From the NCBI RefSeq assembly GCF_027596085.1, contig NC_072470.1, forward strand, positions 5,935,287 through 5,999,286: a stretch of 64,000 bases of DNA, in the 5' to 3' direction. Both the position numbers and the translations under genes were made by a program. This document shows, piece by piece, positions 27,982 through 40,923 of the stretch. Origin of the DNA: Anoplopoma fimbria (lineage: Eukaryota; Chordata; Actinopteri; Perciformes; Anoplopomatidae). Numbering within the stretch: position 1 is the stretch's first letter; each line of letters begins with the position of its first letter. Under the pieces are notes generated by a model. It did not search any database and had not been told where the DNA came from. It saw only the letters and a program-made list of their open reading frames with translations.

Positions 27982-28962
27982 GTAAGAGGATACGCATCCG
28001 ATGTTTGCTAAACAAGATAGATGGCTGCACAGAGAAAGTTATCTCAGCCTGATATCCGCACAAAGCCAACAAAGAGATCATGGCGGCGGTGTTGCAGAGG
28101 CTCTCAAAATGAGTCAGTCTCTGCAGGGCTGAGACATAGGTATTAATATGGGAGTGGGCTTTTTGAATGTGTTTTTATTTTTTAATAAAACTGCCTAGAA
28201 ATATGTTGCAAAAGCAATCTTATCATGTTGTGTAAATTCATTTTTAACACGTGTTTAAACTTTGAATTTAGCCCACACACACACACAAAAAGAAACCTTT
28301 TTTTTTTTTTTTTTTTAGTTTGCACACATCTCAATGCATGCAGACATTTCCCTCCATGCAGGCTCACAGCTACTGTTATTCACTTATTTAATTAAATATG
28401 TAATATATATGCACCACATGTGTGTGTGTGTGTGTGTGTGCAAAGCTCCACACACAAGGAGAGGAAAAAAAAAAAAAAAAAAAAAAGTTTAAATAGAGAT
28501 TTAATAGATGTTGAATAAATGGCGGCTAAATTTTTTGGTTTGCACTCTCAATGCATTGCTAGCTTGTTAGCATGCTAACAGAATCAATGAAGCTCATGCT
28601 GCTGGAGCTAACTAGCTACATGCTAACAGTGTAACTCCAGGGTGAAGGGTGTGCTTGGTTTACATGTTGGAGGAGGGAGGGGGGGTGTTTTTTGTGCATT
28701 CATGTTATGTTTGTGAGTGTTGGGGGGGAATGATGCTTTTAAATGGAAACATGCTAAGATAGATGTTATGTTAGCATGCTAAGCTAAGCTAAGCCACACC
28801 CTCCTGCAAGAACATGCACTGTGGATGATGCACAGCCTCCCAGAGTGTTTTTTGGCTGCACACACACACCGTACACCACTTTATTTATACAGTTCTGTTT
28901 CAAGCATGATGGTGTGTATTCAAATAAGGAGGTCTCTTTTTACATTTTTCAGATTTTTTTAA

Positions 28963-31634
28963 ATGACAATGGAGGCTGGTGCAGACACACAGCAAAGTGG
29001 TGAAACAGTTGTCTCGGAGTCTGAGGCGCAGCACATCACCCTGGCCCAGGTAAATCTCATCAGCACTTTGAATACCTGAGATAACTGGTCGTTTCTGCTG
29101 CTTAGAACTGCTCAAAACTTCATCAGATTCGTGACTGTGCGTTGCCGTGGTTACAGGCAACCATAGCAGCTGGCCAGGTGACAACCAGTGGTTCCACTGT
29201 AACACTAGTGCAGTTACCTAATGGTCAGACAGTCCAGGTGCACGGGGTGATCCAAGCTGCCCAGCCCTCTGTCATCCAGTCCCCACAAGTCCAAACCGTA
29301 CAGGTGAGAGGACACTTTTTGGCTTTTTTATTTATTTTATTTTTTATATATATACAGCACACCAATAATATTTTTGCTTTATTGTCTTAATAATAGCCAA
29401 TGAATGCAGACATGCTTGAGTCAGAATTTAAAAATTAAAGAAAACAAATTAGCATCTGAACTCATTAAAGTGAGTTGTCTCATTAATTGTCATTATGGAG
29501 CACATAATCTTACAAAACATTGCGATAGAAGCTGAAACTTTTGGCCCATCCACATGGGATTAGAAGACAGCACTTCATTTCATACTTCTTCCGGTCTTGC
29601 ATACACACATTCTTTGGGGTAAAGAAAACTAATAAGAGAATAACAACAAAAAAGATCAGATTTTCTTTGTTGAGTCAGCTGTTAAAATAACAGTATAATG
29701 ATTTTTGTTCACTTGCAGATTTCAACTGTTGCTGAGAGTGAAGACTCTCAGGAGTCCGTAGACAGTGTGACAGATTCTCAGAAGAGGCGAGAGATCCTGT
29801 CCAGACGACCTTCTTATAGGTCTGTGAAACATCTTATCACAAATATATAATGAATCTCGAGTAGCGCTCTCATTTGAGCAAACATTTTCCCTGTTGTATT
29901 ATTGTTTGATGGTTTTTTTGACAGTGTTGGATGTCTGAGTGTGAGAGAGCTTTTCCATTTAATTAACTATTGTTACTTTTAAGCAAAAGGCTTAACTTGC
30001 AACCGCGAGAGAGGTCAAGTTATTTTGGAGCATTGGTATTATTATTATTTTGTTTTAAAATCCAAGAAAACATTTTGCTGAGATTCCTTTGTGATTGTTT
30101 TTCATCTACAGGAAGATTCTGAACGATTTATCGTCGGATGTTCCAGCAGTTCCTCGAATTGAGGAAGAAAAGTCAGAAGACGACACAGCCCCTGCCATCA
30201 CCACAGTCACCATGCCGACTCCCATCTATCAGACTAGTAGTGGCCAGTACAGTAAGTACTTTTAAATACTGCGATACAGGAAGCTGGTGGTTTGTGTTGA
30301 AACTTGCAGGATATCCTGATGTCAAGTGTTGGCCTTTTGCTCTTAGCAATAGTGTCTTGTCGCTGCTTAATTAAGAGGCAGTTGAAAACAAGGTCTCAAT
30401 AATCAGATATTTAATACTAAGCCATTATTATTTCATTGGTTTGTATCACACCAAGGAAGTTAGTTCTGCTTGTCAGTGTATGCATTGACCTTTCTGGATC
30501 TGATACTCTCTGTCACGATCAGAGTTTTTCTTGGACACGTATTAAAGGTCCAGTGTGTAGCATTTAGGGGATTTATTTGGCAGGAATGGAATAAAATTGT
30601 TAAAAAAAAAGATGAATGAAGAGCACTCACATTTTTAGGAAAGGACAATTCAATTAATTTCCTTTTAAATGGATGGATGGATACGATTTCACTTGCCGCT
30701 GTCATCTTGTATTTCAATTTCCCTGACCAATGATTTCAATTTGGAGAACATCACTTATGCTCATTTGGGACTAACTCAAACATAATGTCCCTCTGCAGTT
30801 GCCATCACCCAGGGTGGAGCCATCCAGCTGGCCAATAACGGAACAGATGGAGTGCAGGGCCTGCAGACACTGACCATGGCCAACGCAGGCCAGGGTGGTG
30901 CCACCATCCTGCAGTACGCCCAGACCACCGACGGGCAGCAGATCCTCGTGCCCAGCAACCAAGTGGTCGTACAAGGTGGGGAAATAATTTAACGTTCTGT
31001 TTTGCTTAAGCCTAATGAAGATTAATGAATGAGTTTTGCAATACATTTTGAACATAAAACTAAACCAATAAGAACAGAAAAAACATCCATAAACGTGTAT
31101 TTCTGTATCTCTTTATTAAAAACGCTGTGTGTTTGTCTCTCTTCGTCCCTCAGCTGCCTCCGGTGATGTCCAGGCCTATCAGATCCGCACAGCCCCCACC
31201 AACGCCATCACCCCTGGGGTGGTCATGGCAACTTCGCCTGCAATGGGCACAGGAGGAGGCACAGAGGAAGTCACACGCAAAAGGGAGGTCCGACTTATGA
31301 AAAACAGGTACGGGTTTTATGTGGCCAATGGTGGTGTTCATTTTTCTTGTTGTGTTAACATCTAGAAATGAGAAACAGTGCAAACTGATGCAAGCACTGA
31401 GATGTAAGCTGCCATGAAAGTAGCCATGTATGCACGTTTTAGACCTTAACCACAGACATCTACTCACACATGGTGTTCATGTCACACAGGGAGGCAGCCC
31501 GAGAGTGTCGCAGGAAGAAGAAGGAGTACGTCAAGTGTCTGGAGAACCGCGTGGCCGTGCTGGAGAACCAGAACAAAACCCTCATCGAGGAACTCAAAGC
31601 CCTCAAAGACTTGTACTGCCACAAATCTGAGTAG
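28963..31634 (+). CDS. creb1: cyclic AMP-responsive element-binding protein 1
   Basis: Nuclear bZIP transcription factor that binds TGACGTCA elements and is activated by PKA/CaMK phosphorylation. Coding exons are 28,963-29,049, 29,157-29,303, 29,719-29,819, 30,112-30,251, 30,799-30,975, 31,154-31,307 and 31,490-31,634. All have GT/AG borders and consistent phase, and sum to 951 nt (316 aa). The kinase-inducible domain is in exon 3 of this list: SQKRREILSRRPSYRKIL, with the phospho-acceptor Ser in RRPSY at residue 110 (human Ser133). The Q-rich Q2 domain (TQGGAIQLANNGTDG) is in the fifth exon. The basic region and leucine zipper (REAARECRRKKKEYVKCLEN) end the protein at HKSE. The N-terminus is shorter than human (no counterpart of much of Q1), and I see no alpha-type SSCKDLKRLF exon. 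Human isoforms are 327-341 aa. The a or b paralogue was not determined. Confidence 0.97.
30541..30730 (+). mobile_element. interspersed repeat fragment in creb1 intron
   Basis: Begins TTAAAGGTCCAGTGTGTAGC, a phrase I recognise as the start of a short repeat common in spiny-rayed fish genomes. It continues with a TTTAGGGGATTTATTTGGCA-like body before losing similarity. TTAA at the border would fit a piggyBac-type non-autonomous element, but no opposite terminus was identified. Confidence 0.4.
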
Positions 31635-32283
31635 AAAGGAAACCAAACGCCTGCCAGGGGCTCGACAGGGGCCTGTCCCCATGTACAGAGACTCAGCACA
31701 GAGCCATGCATCTGGATGCCACTCCCCCTTTTCTACTCTTTTGCTTTCTTTTTAAAAACTGCTGAAAAATCTGTAAAGTGACTCACCAGGAATAGAGAAA
31801 AACACACCCCCCCTCCCACTTCAGCGTTTATGAAATCGTATTTCTGTTCCCCATGAGAAGGGTGACGCAAATGTTCAGAACGGATGTGGAGGAGACTAGA
31901 ACCATACAGGGTCCTTGTGGTGAAGTGACAGAACAGGCCATGAGGCTGTTCTGTGCGTTTTTTTCGACGCCACCAAAGGGAAGCATTCCAGTCACTGGTG
32001 CCTGGACAAACTGGGCGACATCACCAGCAACGGGGAACTGCGCAAATACCATCACCGATAACGACGGAACTTTTTACATTTTAATCTCCCAAAGACACTC
32101 GGATCATTTGGAGAGGTTTCCTTTTGTGTGCATCGTTTGTAACTGTACTTGCGCTATTGCATTAACATCTGTTACTTACTAATGCTTTGAACTGTAGATG
32201 GGCTGTTTCATGGACATTTTTATCTTTTAGCTGTGTTTCGTTTTATTATGTATTTGGATTATCTGCTTGCGTAATGCCATTGA

Positions 32284-32325
<42 letters not shown>

Positions 32326-33866
32326 AAATTTACTTTGCCTTGATCTGACATGAACAAAAAAAAAAAAGAAGCTAACTATTATGTTGAGTTTTAAAATCGT
32401 CTTCATGTTAAATTCAGCTTTAAAGATACTAGACAAAGACAGGCCGAAGTCATAATCTCTCAAGTGAAACATTTATGGTCACAAAAGTGTTTATGTTCTG
32501 ATGCATGTTGCCGGTAATATACCTAAGGCTCATTGTTTTTTGTTTTTTTTCATTTCTACCAGTTTAAACAAGATTCCAACTGGGATTTTGTTTCCTGCTG
32601 ATCTCTGTAGTTTACAGTAAACAGCAGGACTGTACCGAATAGTTCGAAGCTTCATTCATAACATTGACATTCAAATTTTAAATTAACATTTCTTTTGCAT
32701 GTCTATTCATTCTGTTTAAACCTTGTGTATCTGCACAGCTGCAGATAAAGATTGGTGCACTAATTATATCAGTATTTGCCGTTATAAAATATGACTGAAT
32801 TCAACGGTTATTCGAAAACATAAATGGAAGCTTCAAATGTAAAATGAAATCAAAACATTTGGTACAGGGCAGTTTGTGGCATTTTATTAAATGCAGCTCA
32901 TGCACAAGACTATGTAAACAAAAAATGCTTAAACTGCAGAGTTTTTGTTAAAAGTGGATTTAAAAAATATATTTTCACTCACATTTTTGTATTATGGATT
33001 TTTCAATCCATTTTTTTTAAATAAATTGTATTAATTCTTGGATTATTTTTGAATGGAAAAACAAAAATAATGAGCCTTACTTGTTTGGCATTGAAAGAAA
33101 TACTTTTGTCTCCATATTTTATTAGCAAACTTTGGAGACGCATGTCCCATCACTGGAATCGCGGGTTGCTTGGTATGTTGGTGTCTTTGAACGGAACGTC
33201 AACACAGTTTAGTTATTGGGAAAGTTTTGATTTCATTCTTTTTAATTGAAGAGAAAAAAAATCAATTTCAATAGTTGGACTTTGTAATGCGAATCTGAGA
33301 TATCAGGTCACCTCTATGTAGTGGTGTCTCCAAATTCTGTTTCTAGGATTACGAAGTGGCATGCTCACTTTCCTTGCACACAATCCTACAACACTTCGAA
33401 TGATTTAACAGGAAAATCTCACGCACCACAAACAGGCCAAGCCCGCTGTTACAAGGTGTAATTAATCTACAAAGGCCCATGCGTTTTGTTGCTTATTAAC
33501 TCTAAAGGCATCATCATGCATTTTTATTAGACATTATTAGTTGTGTGGAGCGTCAAATCTCAACAAGTACGACTCGGTTGCACCTATCAAACACCCTGTA
33601 AAGGATTGTAAAGTGTGACCAAATCAAAAAGTTTTCACAGTGAACAAAAATGATATTTTTCATCATAGTGGAATGCCATGTTGTATTATTTTAGGTATTA
33701 TATATATAGTCATGACAGTATGCTTTTTTTATGTTGCTTTTCATTAATTTTGTACTCACGATTTCTAAATGTCAGCACCAACTTGTATAAAACAGTGCAT
33801 TACGTTAGAGCTATTCAAATATTACATTTTTGGCAGCTGTTAATAAATGTGTTTCTGGTAATCTTT
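31635..33866 (+). other. creb1: creb1 3' UTR
   Basis: AT-rich sequence from the stop codon to a canonical AATAAA at 33,842-33,847. It contains a T-run of about 36 nt (32,286-32,321) and many ATTTA-like pieces. No other exon interrupts it. The 3' end is inferred from the last good poly(A) signal before the convergent mettl21a. Earlier signals such as ATTAAA or AATAAA near 33,019-33,025 could give shorter forms. Confidence 0.6.
32286..32321. repeat. poly(T) tract in creb1 3' UTR
   Basis: About 36 consecutive T residues, giving a U-run in the transcript. Confidence 0.9.
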
Positions 33867-33881
33867 GTTTGTTTAAACATT

Positions 33882-33887
33882 TTTATT
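33882..33887 (-). terminator. mettl21a: mettl21a poly(A) signal
   Basis: TTTATT on the + strand reads AATAAA on the - strand, 89 bp beyond the stop codon. Cleavage expected 10-30 nt further on would fall inside the predicted creb1 3' end. Confidence 0.5.
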
Positions 33888-33975
33888 TGATTCGTGTGTA
33901 AAAAAAAAAAAAAAAAAACAGTTAATTATTACAACTAAGAAGGCAGTCAAACTGATCGGTCAGGACACCCGGTCG

Positions 33976-35009
<1,034 letters not shown>

Positions 35010-35281
35010 TCACTGTAATGCATAGCTGTGTGGTTATGGTTTAACCCCAGTGTTCATGCGCAGTGCTGTTCTTCTTCTCTGAGTTTTTTAAGGTATTTTT
35101 TTACTTTTTATGCTTTTTTTTTTTAAAATCCACCCAGCTCATTACTGCCACCCTCTGGCATGCTCCTCAATGTACATTGCCTGTTTTAAAATCTTCTTTT
35201 TCTACAAATTGTTCTTGGTTTTGGTGAAAATAAATTGATTTTTCCCTTACTTTGTACTGTGTAATGAGTGATTATCTTTAA

Positions 35282-35773
35282 CCCTTTCATGCATGAATTA
35301 TGATGACAACCTCAGTCAGTGTTTTTATTGCTCTTTATGGCATGAAAAACAAGATTTGAACTTTTTCAAAGAGACTCACTCAGGTGCGTTTTTGTTTTCA
35401 ACTGAAGAAATATGTAATTAACAAACAAATGAATAAAATGATATATAAAGATGTGAAAACTATGAAATAATATATGTATATACAAAGAAAATGTGCAGAC
35501 TATCTTTTATGATAAAAAATAAATAAATAAGCACCCAGGGCACAAAGCCACAAGACACTGTAGATGCAGATGTACTTGGTTCCTCGTGTGCATGCAGCAT
35601 CATGGCATCTGTTTGCATTTGTTGCTTCAGTGAGCTGGGGCCAGTGGTTTCCAGAGCCAAACCTGATCTCAGGGGGGCCTTGGATGTGCAACTATGCCAT
35701 CAAAACCCATGCATATACAAGAAAACAACATTTGAATAGCTGTCCACTGTAGTGACCTCTATGCATGAAAGGG
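35282..35773. mobile_element. non-autonomous piggyBac-like element (MITE)
   Basis: Perfect 13-bp terminal inverted repeats, CCCTTTCATGCAT (35,282-35,294) and ATGCATGAAAGGG (35,761-35,773), bound about 492 bp without a transposase frame. The left end is flanked by TTAA (35,278-35,281), the target site typical of piggyBac elements, and the ends are CCC/GGG as usual in that superfamily. The right flank reads TTGC, so that copy of the target site has mutated. It lies between mettl21a and smim11. Confidence 0.7.
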
Positions 35774-36171
35774 TTGCTATTATTCATAATATATAATATA
35801 CATATATAGTATAAATGGATCTGAGTATGCAAATGAAACACATTTTGGCCTAAAGCATCTTTATAAAGGGTTTTATTTGCTTTTATCCCAGTGCTAGAAC
35901 CTTCAAGCAGGTGCTGGTGTGTATCACATACACCGGTCTGTCAATAGCAATGATGCATTCACGTCCAATCGGAGCATTCCGAATACCTAGCACAATTAAT
36001 AAAAAAAAACCAATTAAATCAATAATAAAATTTGAAAACAAATACAGTTTACGACAACTTTCATACGTGAGCTCACGTTTATCATCGCAGAGTGCATATA
36101 CATTATTGCCACAATGACGGATGAACAACACTATCATTTGAGTCCACACGTTACGTGAATGCAGCACATGC

Positions 36172-36240
36172 TACGTCACCGGAGACTGCGTTCCCATTGG
36201 TCGGTCACTACAAGCCCCGCCTTCTCCAGAGCAGCATTAA
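36172..36240 (+). promoter_or_regulatory. smim11: smim11 promoter: CRE, CCAAT, GC box
   Basis: TACGTCA at 36,172-36,178 (TGACGTA on the - strand, a CRE-type site), inverted CCAAT box ATTGG at 36,196-36,200 and GC box GCCCCGCC at 36,214-36,221, in this order, 75-125 bp before the start codon. This is a typical compact TATA-less promoter. The CRE next to creb1 is notable but regulation by CREB is not shown. Confidence 0.5.
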
Positions 36241-36294
36241 TACCTCTCACGCTGTCACGGTAAACAAGAAACTTCAACACACAAGACGCCAAAA

Positions 36295-37374
36295 ATGATC
36301 AACTGGAAGGTAAATAAACGCATCTGGATTATGTTTTATGCATATATTATGTCTGTTTTTGGTTATCTGCGTAATAGATCGTGCGTAGTTGTTTTCTTCT
36401 ATGACAAAGCAAGGTTGTCTCAGCTGTCACGAGCACAATGCTAAAGCTGCTTCTGTCACAAACTTACTGCAAAATGAATATAAGTTACCTTTAAAACAAG
36501 TGTGAATGCCTGTCTATTCCTTCACCTGTCTCTGTTGTTGTGTATGTGAGGTTAAAAGGGACAATCTGCATGGAAATAACTTGAGAAAAAATGATTAAAT
36601 CAGATGTCAGCAATTGAATAAATGAAATGTATGCCACTTCATAGATTGTACATGTGATGAATTATAGAGTGCACTGTATTGATTCAGGATAAAGTTTTGA
36701 AACTGATCATAAGGTGTGTAAAAATTGACCATTTTCTTTTTGAATGAAGTTTTGGAATGGAAAACTGTGTCCATGACTTGTTACAAATAAGAAGCCCAAA
36801 GTGCGCATGGTCCGCAGCTGCTTCTCTCTTTCACTTCCACCTCCCATTTTGACAGCTGAGGCCTCTTGTGGATAAGAGGGGAGGAGGGGAGGAGGGGGAG
36901 AGAAACACCTCAAGGGTCCCAGAATGTTCCACAGCCTTCTTTCTCCTTCCTTCCCCCCCCTTCCATTTCTTATTGAGTAGTCACAAAAGGTCAACTTTCT
37001 TTAGGAGTAAAAAGTTACTCTTTTGTGTCCTGTGATCATTGGTGAAGTTATGTCTGGAAGAAAAACAATCATTAAAAGGAAACAGTTGTTTCTTCAACAG
37101 AAACACTCTTTGGTTTGCATTGTCATCTGGAGGCAGAATAATGGAAAAAAAAGCCCTCCTTAAACATAAACTGTCCAATTCTCAGGTTTTAGACAACGTC
37201 CCCCTCCTCCTGTACATCCTGGCCCTGAAGACACTGCTGCTGTGTTTGGCGTTCGCCGGGACTAAGATCTACCAAAGTAGGAAAGCAGAAGCGGCCCTGA
37301 AGAAGGAGCAAGCGGAGAAGAGGAGGCTCGCCCAGCAGACCCAGGAGCTCTTAGACAACAAGAAGGATGACTGA
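36295..37374 (+). CDS. smim11: small integral membrane protein 11
   Basis: Two coding exons, 36,295-36,309 (MINWK, donor AAG|GTAAAT) and 37,186-37,374 (acceptor TTCTCAG), give 67 aa. The N-terminus MINWKVLDNVPLLLYILALK closely matches human SMIM11 (MNWKVLEHVPLLLYILAAK). One hydrophobic segment (about residues 10-31, PLLLYILALKTLLLCLAFAG) is followed by a charged, Lys/Glu-rich helix with coiled-coil character ending NKKDD. The molecular role of the family is not established to my knowledge. In human it lies on chromosome 21, away from CREB1, so this adjacency is a fish-lineage arrangement. An alternative frame with an upstream ATG at 37,039 crosses the acceptor and is rejected. Confidence 0.9.
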
Positions 37375-38590
37375 GCGGAGGAGAGAAGCTGCAGTACAGA
37401 GGTACTGCACCGTACCCAGACATCAAATGTTTGTCCAGTAGGTGTGCCGACAGGGATGCTTAAAACTTAAAGTGTTCTGCTGTTTTACACGCAGTAGATA
37501 TTTCATTATTTATACTCCATTTACAACATCCTTCAAATCTGTGAACCGGTCTCTTTACTGAATAATTACAGAACAGTTCAAAACATCTGGAATATAATGA
37601 GACATTTTTATTTGTTTTACATTTTAATCACACTTGGCAAAACTGCAAACTGGTCCCTGACACACTCATTCCCGCCATCGTTTGTTTTTTGCATCACATC
37701 CCGACAATTGCTGAAGCTAATCTGAGTCAAAACATGTCAACCACACCGATTCTCCGAAAATGTTTCTCCAATAGTTTCACCTGAATGACCTATGTACTAT
37801 AAATGGGGTCAGTATAATGTACAACAATTTACTATTTTCCATTGTTGCACCCAGGGGACATTTACACTTTGTATGATATACATGAACTGCTAGCACTGCT
37901 CGCTGCATGAACACGGACATGTGATATAAAACATGTATGGGTAGATTAGACTCATCTTTTCAGTCATGGTGGTTCATTTCTACGAGGGCATAATAATATG
38001 AAATAAATAAAGTCGTATCAACAGGTTATTGATTTTGATCAATTTCCCTTTCTGTTCTCCAGGTAAACCTGTTACTGACCTGAAGAAGGGGCCACCTGCT
38101 CCACATATGAGCAAGATGTCTGGTTGACAACAGGAGGACCTTCCTGTGCTTCAGGAGATTGTTTGTAGTTCTGGTATCATTTTTTTTTTTTTTTTTTTTT
38201 TTGTATGAAAATAAATGGCAGCAGAAACCATGCGGTCTCACTGAAGCGAGACTGGACTGAGGGACTTATTAGTTGTTTTTAAACAGAGATGTACTCTAAA
38301 TACGTACTGTAAATGAACCACAGCAGGCTCAGCATTCGCATTCATTTCCAAAGCACACACTCCTTTCCGGGCCTCATCTTCTGCCTTGTTAATTCTCTGA
38401 TCTATCTATCTATCTCCACATTTGAACAAGCTTCACTTTGTACACCGGAATACTACTACACATGGTAGTCAGGTCTGCTTATTTTAACGAATACAGCATG
38501 GTATCTGTTCTGTCATATTCATTGTAAATTGTGAGCCAGCTTTGTGCCAAACTTTTGTATTTATATTAAACAGTTTGTTCCACATGCTAC
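37375..38590 (+). other. smim11: smim11 3' UTR region
   Basis: Non-coding sequence after the smim11 stop. Candidate poly(A) signals are AATAAA near 38,001, 38,210 and ATTAAA near 38,566. A T-run lies at 38,180-38,202. A possible spliced 3' UTR exon begins after TCTCCAG at 38,063. The real end is not fixed by sequence. Confidence 0.4.
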
Positions 38591-40000
38591 ATCGTTGGTC
38601 TGACTTCATTTCCCAGAATTCCTCGGGGGGGAATCCTGATGGGTATCTCTCCTTACTTGATATGTTTTGTCCAATGAATTGCTTCTTTGTTCTAAAGCCA
38701 CAGGTGTCACCATGAGTCTGCTTTTATTAGTCATAATGTGTTTCACTATTGAGAGTACTGTCCAAATATTCCTTTCTCATTTCTTAATTTTTTTTAAATA
38801 TTAATCAGTTTTTTACTTCATGATCCATCATAGTCTGACACACTGGATGTCTATGGCAGTTAATATTCCTGGCAAGACTCTACCGGTATATTTTATATTT
38901 CTTGGTGGAAAAAAAAGTATTCTTTTATCCTCTCTACTCTTCTGCTCTGACATGTGTGCTCTGTTTTTTTTCAAAGCTCCATTTCCAGTGAAGCAGCAGT
39001 TCACTGCTTTCCCAGGAGCATTCCACCCATGACTGATTCATTGTTTTTACTCTTTTTACATTTTTCTCTCCCTGCTGTGACGGTCCATCAATTCTACATG
39101 TGACTTTTCTCCAGAGTTCATCACCTCACCTGTTAACCGGATAATAACAGAATATACTGATATTGTGTGGCAGTTTTGGGTCATTGAAGAAATGTAACTA
39201 ATTACATTTACTCAAGTACTTTTTTAAATATGTACTTTGGAAAATATTGACATTTTATGCTACTGTATTGGGTACGGCTGAAGACGGAGTTTATTACCTT
39301 CCTATCTCATTGACATGCATACATAAACAGAAATACATAAATAAATGTAGGGGTGGAATAAATTAAAGATATTATTTGTTTGATTATCAACTTATTTATC
39401 CAGTTTTTATTTACACACGCATATATATATTTTTATTTTTGTCCATATTTTCATTATTACTAGATCCGAATTATATATTATTTATACATTTATGTATTTA
39501 TACTTAAGCCATTTTTCTTCCTTCATCGTCCCAAGTTTTTACACACAAAATATATGATCAGTATATATAAAACCATGCATTATTACTTGTAAAACTGATT
39601 TTTTGTTGTTGTTGTTTTGCTACTTTTACTTAAATAAACCTGAATACTTTCCCCACTGCAGTCTGAGCTCTTTAGTGGTTTTCTTAATTGTAATAGTAGT
39701 AAACCTGTGAGAGACCCAGGGAAATGGGATTTGTCTCTAAGCTAGCAGAGGGGTCTAGAGATGTTGGACACAATTGTTGGCCCTCTTAACTGTGAGTGAA
39801 ATTGATTCTGTGAAAAATAATTCTCTTGATTATTCAGAATTGAATAATGACACAAATATTTAAACTGACACAAATATTTAAAATAAGCAGCTTGCAGTTA
39901 ACCCTGAAGGGTGAATGTGATAATGTCATGTCCAGTCTTGATATATTATTCTGTGTATCTTTTTTTAATGCTTAAAAATAGTTTGTTATGGTAATTAATC

Positions 40001-40083
<83 letters not shown>

Positions 40084-40600
40084 CCATTCAAAATAATTTA
40101 TGTCACAAAGACATATGTATTTTTAGCTGATATAGTTATTAATTGCTTAATAAGCAACATCAGTTACATTTCCTTTGTTGTTGTTCTTATTTCATCTGAA
40201 TTATATATATATATAGTCTTGGGTGCCACTATTTGTATGTTTTTAACCTGTTGCCCACTTCTTTTTTTACAATTTCAAATTTAAATTTTTAGCTGTAACT
40301 TAATTCAGGTTTGTATAATATTAAACCAAAGAAAATATTTTTATTTACTTAAATTAATTCAAAAACATGCATACATTTTTTTCTAAAGGGATAAAACAAA
40401 CAGTCAAACAGAAACTTGGTTTTTTAACATTTATGGAAATAGGAGGCCTCATCCAACAATGTAACAAAAAATGAAAATCAAGTAAACAATAATTTTTCAA
40501 TGCAGATGTTTTATTTCATTTATACACCAAGGTTGTTTTGAATGTGCGTAATATTGTTCAACTTGAAATTATTATTATTATTATTTTGTGTTTCCTCGTA
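38591..40600. other. intergenic, repeat-bearing
   Basis: No supported exon. Near 39,165-39,662 a degenerate element begins GTAACTAATTACATTTACTC and ends TGAATACTTTCCCCACTGCA, resembling a short hAT-like repeat common in spiny-rayed fish. The (TG)n tract at 40,003-40,081 follows. The remainder is AT-rich. Confidence 0.4.
40003..40081. repeat. (TG)n microsatellite
   Basis: An uninterrupted TG run of about 79 nt. Confidence 0.97.
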
Positions 40601-40603
40601 TAG

Positions 40604-40923
40604 GCGGTTGCAGGTGGAGTGGTGTCTAAACGATTCTTGGGAACTATGGATGAGTCTTCAGGTTCGTCAAATCCTTCATGTCTTTGTGATTTTATTTATG
40701 AATATTGAGCAATTCTCAAGTTTCCAGTGTTGGTGCTTAATATAAATGCACACATACAAATATCGAGCACAGTATATTTTGTTCATGCTCTCACATCACA
40801 CTATCACTGTGCACATTGCGGTAAATGTTAGGAGTTCTCTTTGAAGGTCAAATACTCCGGTCAGGGCGTTCTAGTGCCTGGCCGTACGATGGAAAAGGAA
40901 CAGAGACACATAAAGAAGGATGA
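40604..40923 (+). other. possible terminal exons of an unrecognised + strand gene
   Basis: A possible exon at 40,604-40,661 (after TTTCCTCGTATAG, before GTTCGT) reads AVAGGVVSKRFLGTMDESS and would continue in phase into 40,847-40,923 (QILRSGRSSAWPYDGKG..., stop at 40,921). An AATAAA at 41,157-41,162 would serve as its poly(A) signal. In another frame, 40,841-41,185 is open for 114 codons and includes EKEQRHIKKDELMLQRNQ. I recognise neither peptide. The second acceptor is weak and no upstream exons were found, so this may be chance or a relic. Confidence 0.2.

Noticed and set aside
33049..33249. Open frame inside the creb1 3' UTR
   Set aside because: Short, AT-rich, no family resemblance, and located before the poly(A) signal of creb1.
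37039..37374. 111-aa open frame starting upstream of smim11 exon 2
   Set aside because: It reads through the intron and acceptor. The exon 1 MINWK start gives a match to the SMIM11 N-terminus.
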